A DNA stretch of 64,000 nucleotides from Paenibacillus curdlanolyticus YK9 (lineage in GTDB: Bacteria; Bacillota; Bacilli; Paenibacillales; Paenibacillaceae), in the NCBI RefSeq assembly GCF_000179615.1, contig NZ_AEDD01000009.1, positions 186,001-250,000 of the forward strand, written 5' to 3'. Under the pieces are notes generated by a model. It was not told the origin of the DNA, searched no databases, and was given only the letters and a program-made list of their open reading frames with translations. This document shows, in pieces, positions 45,881-53,471 of this stretch (the stretch's first letter is position 1; the number at the start of each line of letters is the position of its first letter). A program made the position numbers and the translations under genes.

Positions 45881-46063
45881 TAACGGACCGAGGAGCCGCT
45901 ATTTGACCCTAATCAGTCATCTTTTTGCTGTAACGGACCGAGCGGCCGCTATTTGGCCCAAACAGCCCTCACCAAGCACCAAAATGGCGAAATAACGGCG
46001 GTGGAGTCCGTTACATTTCAATTCTGCGTGTTTCGAGGGCTATAACGGCTCTACGGTCCGTTA
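45881..46063. repeat. Four-unit palindromic repeat element, copy 1
   Basis: Four copies of a 22-bp unit (like TAACGGACCGAGCGGCCGCTAT): two direct at 45881-45902 and 45931-45952, and two inverted at 45992-46013 and 46042-46063. The direct pair and the inverted pair are each spaced by exactly 50 bp. Unit 1 can pair with unit 4 and unit 2 with unit 3, giving one long hairpin with an internal loop. The same layout occurs at 63795-63978. Confidence 0.9.
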
Positions 46064-46070
46064 CAAAATA

Positions 46071-46106
46071 AAGGGAGTCCCAAAGCGTAAGCTTCGGGAC
46101 TCCCTT
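46071..46106. terminator. Terminator between the 2-epimerase and second lipoprotein genes
   Basis: Arms AAGGGAGTCCC / GGGACTCCCTT with a further AAGC / GCTT top. T-rich flank on the minus strand side; located between convergent genes. Confidence 0.85.
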
Positions 46107-46153
46107 CTCACATCAAAACCTCTCGCCTACTCGCACGCGATATCCTTGCTCAC

Positions 46154-47437
46154 TTAATGCACAAGCGCCCGTGCTGCCCGCCATCTCTCGTTGTATTGCT
46201 CGAACGTTTTGCGCAAATCCTTGGACGCGATCCACTCTTGAATGTACTCCCCTGACCAGAGCGATATATTCGCTTTCTCGGCGATTTGGAGGAATCGATC
46301 GCTCGGCGGCTCACTCTCCACGAATGTCGGCGAGAACGAAAGAAACTGCTCAACTTGCGGCAAAGCGGAAATTTTCTCATTTTCCTTTACCGACAAGTAC
46401 CCCTCATCCTCTACATAACCCGATTGTTTGACGAAAAACGCCACCCATTCCTTCGCCAGCTGCTTCTTGCTGCTGAATTTACTGACGCCAATGAACCAAT
46501 CCGGCACCAACGGCGCGTAGCGCTGAGGGCCATCATCATAAGGGAATGGGAAAAATCCGATATCCTCGGGATGCGCCCCTGCATTGATCACCTGTTTAAT
46601 GACCCAATTGCCATTGAAATAAATCGCCGCTTCGCCGGAAGCAATTTTCTTTTTGGATATTTCCCACTGATTCGCAATCAGCCCCGACTCGGTGTACCCT
46701 TTATTAATCAGCGTCTGAACGATATTCATCGACTTGCCCCATGCATTATCCACCTGCCACGGATTGTCGGTATCCGCCATTTTGTTCAAATAAGAGGAGT
46801 CGCCCGTCATAAACCCAAGCAGCTCTTCTCCCCACAGCTTCATCGGCCATTGCGCCCCATAGTTGATGTATACGGGCGTTATCCCTGCCTTCTTCAGCTT
46901 CTCGCACGCAGCATAGAAAGCCGTCAGCGTCGTGGGCAGCTCGCGGATTCCCGCCTTTTCGAACGCCTTCTTGTTATAGACGATCCCGATCGTTGCCGCC
47001 CCGGTCGCCATGCCGTACCTGATGCCCTCGTAAGACTTATAGTCCTTAAAGCGAATCGAATCGAACATGGCATTCGGCAGCGGCTCAAAATATTGCGGTA
47101 AATCCTGTGCCATCAGATTGGCTGGCAGCAGCAGCACATCTCCCATATTGCGGGTGGACAGGCGCACCATAATGTCAGAGGTATAATTGCTAAGCCCTTG
47201 AAACTCGACAGTTGTGCCGGGATGCTCGCTTTCGAATCGCGCTGCATATTGGCGCATGGTGCCATTCTCAATCAAATCAACCCGATTTGTTAGCACAGTC
47301 AGTGTCTCGCTTCGATTCGAGCCAGCAGCAGTCGTGCCTGCTTCGGCGTTACGATTCTCCCCCTCCGTACTCGAGCAGCCCGCCAACGCCCAGGAAACGG
47401 CGAGTACGATGACCATCATCCAGACGGTTTTGTGCAT
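46154..47437 (-). CDS. Second sugar-binding lipoprotein, paralog without own permeases
   Basis: A 427-residue family 1 solute-binding lipoprotein with lipobox LAGC (Cys21). It aligns along most of its length with the lipoprotein at 41886-43190, sharing for example PQYFEPL/PKYFAPL, IRFKD, GIVYNKKAFEKAGI and KLKKAGITP, so the two arose by duplication. No permease genes accompany it. It may deliver a second ligand to the shared permeases or act as a sensor for a kinase (inference). A cre-like palindrome lies 40 bp upstream. Confidence 0.9.
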   Translation of the reverse strand: MHKTVWMMVIVLAVSWALAGCSSTEGENRNAEAGTTAAGSNRSETLTVLTNRVDLIENGTMRQYAARFESEHPGTTVEFQGLSNYTSDIMVRLSTRNMGDVLLLPANLMAQDLPQYFEPLPNAMFDSIRFKDYKSYEGIRYGMATGAATIGIVYNKKAFEKAGIRELPTTLTAFYAACEKLKKAGITPVYINYGAQWPMKLWGEELLGFMTGDSSYLNKMADTDNPWQVDNAWGKSMNIVQTLINKGYTESGLIANQWEISKKKIASGEAAIYFNGNWVIKQVINAGAHPEDIGFFPFPYDDGPQRYAPLVPDWFIGVSKFSSKKQLAKEWVAFFVKQSGYVEDEGYLSVKENEKISALPQVEQFLSFSPTFVESEPPSDRFLQIAEKANISLWSGEYIQEWIASKDLRKTFEQYNERWRAARALVH

Positions 47438-47476
47438 AAACCATTCCTCCTTGCGCGCTGATGAGCGTAACCCTCC

Positions 47477-47490
47477 AGAAAGCGCTTTCT
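47477..47490. promoter_or_regulatory. cre/LacI-like palindrome
   Basis: AGAAAGCGCTTTCT is a perfect 14-bp palindrome with the AAGCGCTT core of CcpA sites. It lies 40 bp before the start of the second lipoprotein gene. Confidence 0.55.
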
Positions 47491-47584
47491 ATCATTATAC
47501 GACAATCCGAACGTCAATACTATAATGCATCAAAATTGTTAGGCTAACGTCCGATAAAACGCTTATTGTTATCATTCCCCAAGC

Positions 47585-48445
47585 TTAGCGAAATGAAAGC
47601 CCGTTATGCTCCATCGCTTGGCGCAGCTGACGCACTGCATTCGGTCCAATGCCATGCAGCCGGTTCAGCTCCGACTCGCTCAGCTTGGCAAGCTGCTCCA
47701 GATTGCCAATGCCCGCACCCGCAAGCGCGCGTTGCGCTGGCTTCGCTAATCCGGCGGGCAGCTGCAAATTCTGACCGCCATTCCGATTGAGCAGCTCGGC
47801 TCCTTCCTCGGAACCAACGATAATCGTATCCGCCAGCTGGATAAACAAGCCATGTTCGACTACGCCGGGAATCGCATGCAGCTGCTCGCTTAGTCGGGCT
47901 GCGTCCGCAATGCGCTCCATATGACAGTCAACGATATAATTGCCGTTATCCGTAACAAAAGGCTGATCGCCTTGCATACGCAGTATTCCATTGCTCCCCA
48001 GCCGATTCAGCTTGCCCATCGTCAGCTCGAATGCAAAGGGAACAATCTCTACCGGCAGCGGAAATTTGCCTAGTTGGGGGACAACCTTGGAATCATCGAC
48101 GATAACGATAAATTTGTTGCTGTTAACGGCTAATATTTTTTCCCGCAGCAGCGCGCCCCCGCCGCCCTTGATGAGATTGCCCCGGGGATCCACCTCGTCC
48201 GCCCCGTCAATGCTGATATCGATGGTTTCGATGTCCGAGAATGGAATGATCGGGATTTGCAGCTCGCGCGCCAGCGTCTCCGATTGCTTCGAGCTGGCGA
48301 CTGCATGGATGCGCAGCCCTTCCTGAACTCGCTTCGCGATATGATGGATGGCATAATAGGCGGTCGAGCCTGTTCCTAGCCCTACAACCATCCCATTGTC
48401 GATATAGGTCACGGCTTTTTCAGCAGCCAATCGTTTCGCATTCAT
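47585..48445 (-). CDS. rpiA: Ribose-5-phosphate isomerase A fused to a helix-hairpin-helix domain
   Basis: A 286-residue protein. Residues 1-220 are a complete RpiA of the pentose phosphate pathway, with GLGTGSTA (22-29), SIDGADEVDP (78-87), KGGGGALLREK (93-103) and VEHGLFIQLADTIIVG (196-211). After GSEEGAELLN the chain continues in frame with about 62 residues (225-286) that form a helix-hairpin-helix-like module: LPAGLAKPAQRALAGAGI, then LHGIGPNAVRQL. This tail resembles small stand-alone DNA-binding proteins of Firmicutes related to the RNA polymerase alpha C-terminal fold. The fusion is unusual because RpiA normally ends near residue 220-230. Confidence 0.9.
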   Translation of the reverse strand: MNAKRLAAEKAVTYIDNGMVVGLGTGSTAYYAIHHIAKRVQEGLRIHAVASSKQSETLARELQIPIIPFSDIETIDISIDGADEVDPRGNLIKGGGGALLREKILAVNSNKFIVIVDDSKVVPQLGKFPLPVEIVPFAFELTMGKLNRLGSNGILRMQGDQPFVTDNGNYIVDCHMERIADAARLSEQLHAIPGVVEHGLFIQLADTIIVGSEEGAELLNRNGGQNLQLPAGLAKPAQRALAGAGIGNLEQLAKLSESELNRLHGIGPNAVRQLRQAMEHNGLSFR

Positions 48446-48608
48446 ATGAAGTCACAGCCTCTCTTCGTCATCCTAGTTGATTACTCATTCGACATTCGGA
48501 AGTCCTGAATCCTTCAGCTCGACAAAATACTCGTCAGCAACCTTCCCTACCGAACCTGCGTCTACTTGATTGCGAGTTAATTATTCCCATATGAGGTGAG
48601 AACGTTCC

Positions 48609-50177
48609 ATGATGAAATGCAGCAAGCTAGCAATATCGCTTATCGCAAGCCTATTTCTTTTGTCAACCTCTGCAGTTGCACTGGCGCAATCCGAACAACA
48701 AGCCTCAACTGCAGCGCGAGTGACCGGCACGGCAACAGCATCCCCGACTGCTCCCGCAATTCATACTAAAATTACTTCGATGGATGTGGGCAATGGGCAC
48801 GCCGTCTTTATCCGTGCAGATGCGACGCTTTCCGCATGGGGTTGGAATCGAGATGGGCAGCTCGGCCTAGGCACGGTATATGATCAATATCTTCCCGCTT
48901 ACATTCCGGACATGCAGAACGTCAAACAAGCCGCAGCTGGCTTCGCTTGCTCGCTTGTGCTTCTTCAAGACGGCACGGTCTGGCGCAGCGGCAATGGATG
49001 CCCGGGCTCAGAACGCGCGACAGATGCCAATAACTTGATTTATCAGAAGCAAAACGGGCTCCCGCCAAAGGTTCAATCCATATCGCTTGGCGGTGCTGCA
49101 GCATTAGCGCTGCTTCCTGACGGAACGGTGTGGTCATGGGGAAACGATCTTTTACATAGCGAGACCACTGAAGCAGCTATCCCCGTACAAGTTCCAGGTT
49201 TATCGGATATTATAGCCGTAGATGCAGGAGATTACCATGCCATGGCGCTGCGCAAGGACGGCACGGTCTGGACTTGGGGCTATAACTATTACGGCGAAAT
49301 AGGCAATGGCAGCAAGGAGCTTCAATTCCTGCCGCAGCAGGTAAAAGGATTAAGTAAAGTAACCCGCATTGCAGCCGCTAAGTACGTATCTGCCGCCTTG
49401 CAGTCCGATGGCACCGTGTGGGCCTGGGGGAAAAACAATTCGGGACAATTCGGTCCCGCCGGCAAAAAATCAACGGTTAGCGTCAAACCGTTGCAAGTCA
49501 AAGGATTCAATCATATCGTATCGCTCAAAGCCGGTCCCTCTCATCTGCTTGGGCTGCGATCGGACGGGACAGTCTGGCAAGCCGGGGGTACGCCCGCAGC
49601 AATGAACCGTGTGCTGCAAGTTTCAAGCCTCTCCCATATCACATCGATCGCGGCAGGTACAGATTCGAGCCTCGCGCTGGATAAGGCAGGCAAGCTCTAT
49701 ACTTGGGGTGAAGCTGCCCTGCCTGGCGCAGGACATTATTTCTCCGAGGAAAGCAAAGGCAAGCCGGAGCTCGTTCCCGATCCGATTCGATTCGTGGTCA
49801 ACGGGCAGCCTGTTTCCATGCCATTATCTGCGGGCTATTACAAGGGAACGCTCATGGTACCGCGCTCTGCGTTATGGAAGGAGCTTGGCGTGAACGTCTC
49901 TTATTCGACTACAAAGCCAGATCCTAACAGCTATAATGCTTCCTATTCGACGTGGACATTAACGCGTGGCGATCAATCTGTCGCCTTCTTCCAAACATCA
50001 GATGGCCCTCAAGTCACGGTCAATGGCATCAAAATGACGAACCCGCCCGAAATCGTCGTATTCGGTGCATCATCCAGCAGCATTACCATGCTCCCGTTCC
50101 AATTCGTGTGCCGCTCATTAGGAATTGCATCCCACTGGGATGCGTCCACTCGCACGATCCAGTTTCATCTAAAATAA
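48609..50177 (+). CDS. Secreted RCC1-repeat protein with stalk domain
   Basis: A 522-residue exported protein. The signal peptide spans about 1-27 and ends near ALAQSEQ. Six or seven RCC1 (regulator of chromosome condensation) blades follow, recognised by repeated DGTVWSWG/ADGTVWTWGYN-type phrases (about 50-385). The last 125 residues are a copper amine oxidase N-terminal-like stalk domain (VNGQPVSMPLSAGYYKGTLM). It should be a surface beta-propeller, probably for binding; no enzyme motif is seen. The gene is alone, and its start follows GAGGTGAGAACGTTCC. Confidence 0.85.
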   Translation: MMKCSKLAISLIASLFLLSTSAVALAQSEQQASTAARVTGTATASPTAPAIHTKITSMDVGNGHAVFIRADATLSAWGWNRDGQLGLGTVYDQYLPAYIPDMQNVKQAAAGFACSLVLLQDGTVWRSGNGCPGSERATDANNLIYQKQNGLPPKVQSISLGGAAALALLPDGTVWSWGNDLLHSETTEAAIPVQVPGLSDIIAVDAGDYHAMALRKDGTVWTWGYNYYGEIGNGSKELQFLPQQVKGLSKVTRIAAAKYVSAALQSDGTVWAWGKNNSGQFGPAGKKSTVSVKPLQVKGFNHIVSLKAGPSHLLGLRSDGTVWQAGGTPAAMNRVLQVSSLSHITSIAAGTDSSLALDKAGKLYTWGEAALPGAGHYFSEESKGKPELVPDPIRFVVNGQPVSMPLSAGYYKGTLMVPRSALWKELGVNVSYSTTKPDPNSYNASYSTWTLTRGDQSVAFFQTSDGPQVTVNGIKMTNPPEIVVFGASSSSITMLPFQFVCRSLGIASHWDASTRTIQFHLK

Positions 50178-50276
50178 AGCAAGTCGGTAGGATCGATGAT
50201 GCCATGCCACACGCATAACCGCCGATCCGAGGGTACTTCTACTTCGACATGCCCGAAGACGAATGACCTGTAGGGA

Positions 50277-50359
50277 CCTGTCGTATTCCTCGCTTTTCCG
50301 CTTCGGACTATTTGAACGACCATGCCTTGAACGTGGACGGCGGATGGCTGGCACGTTAA
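50277..50359 (+). pseudogene. Remnant of an SDR gene (C-terminal end)
   Basis: The segment encodes PVVFLA in one frame and, after a shift of frame, SASDYLNDHALNVDGGWLAR with a stop. This is the characteristic end of a short-chain dehydrogenase (FLASD...G.ALNVDGGW). The frame break and the absence of the N-terminal part show it is a relic. Confidence 0.6.
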
Positions 50360-50372
50360 GCTAACGCCAACT

Positions 50373-50408
50373 AAGCTGCGCCTACTTCGAAGTAGACGCA
50401 GCTTTTTT
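50373..50408 (+). terminator. Terminator
   Basis: Arms AAGCTGCGCCTACTT / AAGTAGACGCAGCTT followed by a T-run. It would end transcripts from the SDR relic and possibly from the RCC1 gene. Confidence 0.82.
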
Positions 50409-50447
50409 CACTTTTTTTCTTTTGGATGCTCCTATAAACCCCATTGT

Positions 50448-51113
50448 TTACTTCACACCTATGCGCGATAGCCATCGGTCCAACTCCATCAGCTCCTCAA
50501 TGCTGTGAATCGGCTCAACGCCGCGCGAGCGCATTGCCTCCAATGTTGTCCCATAGCTGATGAAAGCGATGCCTGCATCGACAGAGCCTTTTCCATCAAT
50601 CCAAGAATCCCCTACCGACAGCCATTCTGATGCCGAAATCCCGCTTTGGCGCAGCACCGTCTCATACCCGCTCGGCGAAGGCTTCATCGCCTGCATGCTT
50701 TCCCTCCCGACGATAATAGTGAATCGATCGATGATTCCCGTCTCCGTAAGCGCCCGCTCCGCTGCCTGCTCGGCATTGTTCGTCACGATTGCCAGCATGT
50801 ATCGGCCGTGCAGCGCATCGAGCAGCTCGACTGCGCCCGGCTCAAGTCCAGCGCCCGCCATCCCGCGCACCTCATGCTCCGCCGTTATTCGCATGACTGC
50901 CTCATAGTCCCCAGCGGACATGCCAGCCTGCTTGGCTTCCTCAATCAGCATCGATGTCGTATATCGGTTCAGATCGAGCGAAGCGGCTGCAAACGCGCGT
51001 GCTGCCAGCCAAGCATGCACCTCCCGTTTCATAGCAGGAAAATCGATATGCGATCGAAGCAGCGTATTGTCCATATCAAAAATAATGCCTAACGGCATCG
51101 TATAAGCAGTCAT
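50448..51113 (-). CDS. HAD-superfamily hydrolase
   Basis: A 221-residue haloacid-dehalogenase-type phosphatase. Motif I is IFDMDNTLL (nucleophile and acid Asp), motif II lies in AIVTNNAEQA, the conserved Lys is in MKPSPSGY, and motif IV is VGDSWIDGKGS. A helical cap domain lies between motifs I and II (phosphoglycolate phosphatase-like C1 cap). The substrate is unknown. The ATG at 51113 follows GGAGG by seven bases, with another ATG directly before it. Confidence 0.87.
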   Translation of the reverse strand: MTAYTMPLGIIFDMDNTLLRSHIDFPAMKREVHAWLAARAFAAASLDLNRYTTSMLIEEAKQAGMSAGDYEAVMRITAEHEVRGMAGAGLEPGAVELLDALHGRYMLAIVTNNAEQAAERALTETGIIDRFTIIVGRESMQAMKPSPSGYETVLRQSGISASEWLSVGDSWIDGKGSVDAGIAFISYGTTLEAMRSRGVEPIHSIEELMELDRWLSRIGVK

Positions 51114-51254
51114 CATTTTCCCTCCAAGCCTTCCGTTGGGACGGCTTAAGTAGATTTCGACATTCAGCGCTACCCTCCTGCTCCCGCATCTTGAAGCCCT
51201 AGAAACAGTTGCCAAACCGTAAATAACTAACTATTCTATTAAAAAACGGAAGGG

Positions 51255-51649
51255 ATGAAGCGCAAACCTATGACAATCATCTACCCGAACAACGAACTAC
51301 AATTAAGAGAATTAACGCATGAAGACTGGATGGATGTTCATCGATACGCATCACAGGAGATCGTTTGCAAGTACCAGCCTTGGGGACCGAACACGGAAGG
51401 CGAAACGGAAGCTTTTGTTAGACAAGTCATTAACGATGCTTTACAAGAGCCACGAACAAGATATGTATTCGCTATTGCTATCAAAGACCATGATACGCCA
51501 CCTGCGACCCGAGAAACGCAGGCTCATCGCGAGTTCTAGTCAAAGCTGGCTTGACCTTAGAGGGTAAAATCCGGGAAAGCATGCGCATGCGAGATGGCTG
51601 GCGAGACTCCCTCCTATACAGCATTCTGGAACAGGAATGGACCGGGTAG
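51255..51649 (+). pseudogene. GNAT acetyltransferase gene with internal deletion
   Basis: The first 80 codons encode the start of a RimJ/RimL-like GNAT enzyme (LQLRELTHEDWMDVHRYASQ, then FAIAIKD). The frame then breaks near 51515-51539. A second frame from about 51534 encodes the C-terminus (VKAGLTLEGKIRESMRMRDG, ending SLLYSILEQEW). The acetyl-CoA-binding centre, about 75 residues, is missing. The gene is therefore broken by a deletion and cannot make an active enzyme. Confidence 0.78.
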
Positions 51650-51673
51650 CGTAATTAGCATCTCGTTCAGACG

Positions 51674-51699
51674 AAAAACGGCACCCGCCTGGGTGCCGT
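51674..51699 (-). terminator. Terminator of the ywnB-like gene
   Basis: Arms ACGGCACCC / GGGTGCCGT with TTTTT on the minus strand, 24 bp after the stop. Confidence 0.85.
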
Positions 51700-51722
51700 G
51701 CTTGTGAGCCTGCTATCTCGCC

Positions 51723-52364
51723 TTATTCAGCTTCGCCTACTACCGTAAACCGGCGGTTTACATGCTGCGGCTTCTCGATCTCGTCAATGACCGCGATGGC
51801 ATAATCGGCATAGCTGATGTAGCTATTGCCTTGCGAGTTCACGAGCAATTGGTCTAGGCCTGACGTGTAAGCGCCTGTGCGTTTGCCCTCCGGGTCGAAG
51901 AAAGCCGATGGGCTGAGGAACGTCCATTGAATGCCTTCGGATTGCTGCAGCTCTTGCAGGTTCTGGCCTTGGTTCTTCGCTGTCGCAAGGACGAACTCGG
52001 GGAATTCCGGCGTTTCGAAGACACGTGTCGTATGCGAGTCGTCCACGAACAAGCTGCCCGCGCCGCCAACGACGATCAGACGTGTATTCGGCGCTTCTTT
52101 CAGCGCAGCGATCAACGCACGTCCCGCTTCCAGATGCAGCTGCTCTTGCCCGAGCGGAGCACCGAATGCGTTGACGACAACATCATATGCCGACAGGTCA
52201 GCTGCTTTCAAATCAAAAATTTCTTTCTCTACAACATGAGCAGCTTCGCCTTGGAATTTAGCCGCGCTCCGCACGATCGCCGTCACCTCATGACCGCGAT
52301 CAACCGCTTCCTTCGTAATCAATTGTCCGGCTTTGCCGCTTGCTCCGATAACTGCGATTTTCAT
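51723..52364 (-). CDS. NAD(P)-binding (NmrA/YwnB-like) protein
   Basis: A 213-residue Rossmann-fold protein of the atypical SDR type. The nucleotide loop is AVIGASGKAGQLITKEA (4-20), the second strand VTAIVRSAAKF, and VVGGAGSLFVD follows in the middle. It resembles B. subtilis YwnB. As in B. subtilis, an Rrf2 regulator (YwnA-like) lies directly upstream. The ATG at 52364 follows GGAGG; the frame is open 25 codons further. A role in redox or electrophile stress is inferred from the context. Confidence 0.86.
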   Translation of the reverse strand: MKIAVIGASGKAGQLITKEAVDRGHEVTAIVRSAAKFQGEAAHVVEKEIFDLKAADLSAYDVVVNAFGAPLGQEQLHLEAGRALIAALKEAPNTRLIVVGGAGSLFVDDSHTTRVFETPEFPEFVLATAKNQGQNLQELQQSEGIQWTFLSPSAFFDPEGKRTGAYTSGLDQLLVNSQGNSYISYADYAIAVIDEIEKPQHVNRRFTVVGEAE

Positions 52365-52482
52365 GTTCATCATCCTCCGAATAGTTGTATTAGAACGATC
52401 CTTTATTGCAATAATACAGGCATAATCGATACGGTACATTTTGTTTAGTAACCTAAGTTGTTACTAATTGTGGCAAAAAAAA

Positions 52483-52911
52483 TTATTGCTTCGATTCCAT
52501 CTGGCGCACAACCTGCGCAACCGTTGTGTTCGCAAGCGACAGCTCCATCTGGCGCTGGGCTTCCAGCAGCGGCTCCTCTAATGCGTTTTGAACATTTCGT
52601 CCGACAACACATTGCGGATTTGAATTTTGATGGATGGCGAATAGCACATCATTTTCGGGTACTTCTACGGCTCGGTATACATCTAAAAACGTTATCGACT
52701 CGAGCGGACGCACCAGCTTCATACCCGTAACGCCGGGACGCGATTCGATCAAGCCAGCCTTGCTCAACAAGCTCATGATTCGCCGGATGACAACTGGATT
52801 CGTATTCACGCTGCCTGCGATATACGCCGACGTTATGGAGCCTTCGCTCATTTCGATTAACGCTAAAATGTGAATCGCTACCGTAAACCGACTGCTAATC
52901 ACCTGTTCCAC
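52483..52911 (-). CDS. Rrf2-family regulator, YwnA-like
   Basis: A 142-residue Rrf2 protein. The winged helix covers about 8-75 (SAYIAGSVNTNPVVIRRIM as recognition region). Its only cysteine is Cys100 in NPQCVVG, the position typical of YwnA/CymR-like proteins without an iron-sulfur cluster. It lies upstream of the ywnB-like gene by 118 bp. Its own promoter carries a 15-bp inverted repeat, which suggests autoregulation. Confidence 0.88.
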   Translation of the reverse strand: MEQVISSRFTVAIHILALIEMSEGSITSAYIAGSVNTNPVVIRRIMSLLSKAGLIESRPGVTGMKLVRPLESITFLDVYRAVEVPENDVLFAIHQNSNPQCVVGRNVQNALEEPLLEAQRQMELSLANTTVAQVVRQMESKQ

Positions 52912-52961
52912 CTCCTTCGATCGTGTATTCGCCTATAAGGCGTCATGTTCATTGTTCTGAT

Positions 52962-52996
52962 GTCTATAATGTAACTATATCAGTTACATTATAGAC
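52962..52996. promoter_or_regulatory. Perfect 15-bp inverted repeat, operator of the Rrf2 gene
   Basis: GTCTATAATGTAACT and AGTTACATTATAGAC are exact reverse complements around ATATC. The repeat fills the space between the -35 and -10 elements of the minus-strand promoter and runs past the -10. Confidence 0.8.
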
Positions 52997-53002
52997 CGTC
53001 AA
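52974..53002 (-). promoter_or_regulatory. Promoter of the Rrf2/ywnB-like genes
   Basis: TTGACG (52997-53002), 17-bp spacer, TATAGT (52974-52979) on the minus strand, 63 bp upstream of the Rrf2 start. Confidence 0.72.
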
Positions 53003-53013
53003 CACAAAGCCGA

Positions 53014-53361
53014 TTATAAAACTGCTGAGGTGCCTCCATCGATATTAACCGCAGAGCCTGTCACGTATGAAGCAGCCGACGACGACAGGAACGTAATGAC
53101 ATTCGCAGCCTCCTGCGCATCGCCAATCCGCCCGAGCGGAATTTGGAAGCGGCTATCGACAGCGAACGCCTCCCACGTAAGCTCCGGCGCTGCGCTTTGC
53201 CACATTCGCTCGATTTGATCGCTGCGAATCAGTCCGATGCATACCGCATTCACGCGGATGCCTGCTGGCGCAAGATCCTTGCTCATCGCCTTCGTCAACG
53301 CCAACCCGGCTGCACGGCTGACGCTCGTTGGCAGCGAGCCGGCCGATCCATCCTCAAACAC
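53014..53361 (-). pseudogene. 5'-truncated SDR gene
   Basis: An open frame of up to 115 codons encodes only the C-terminal half of a short-chain dehydrogenase (SVSRAAGLALTKAMSKDLAP, then FLSSSAASYVTGSAVNIDGG). The Rossmann N-terminus with the NAD(P) loop is missing, the catalytic Tyr is replaced (PTSVSRA), and no ribosome binding site precedes the frame. The terminator of vanW lies directly upstream. It is most likely a relic. Confidence 0.75.
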
Positions 53362-53386
53362 CCTTTCCCATGAATGTTATGCCTGC

Positions 53387-53425
53387 AAAAAAAAAAGAGG
53401 CTCGCCGCAAGCGGCCAGCCTCCGG
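53387..53425 (-). terminator. Terminator of the vanW-like gene
   Basis: GAGGC-TGG-CCGC-TT-GCGG-CGA-GCCTC followed by ten T on the minus strand. Confidence 0.9.
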
Positions 53426-53471
53426 TTGTCCGGTCGGATGCTTCAAGTGTACACGATTCCAGACTATGACC

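Noticed and set aside
45881-46063. CRISPR array or simple tandem repeat
   Set aside because: Units are few, occur in both orientations and are not separated by equal unique spacers in one direction; no cas genes are present.
53014-53361. Functional SDR gene
   Set aside because: The NAD(P)-binding half is missing, the catalytic Tyr is replaced and there is no start signal; I list it as a pseudogene.
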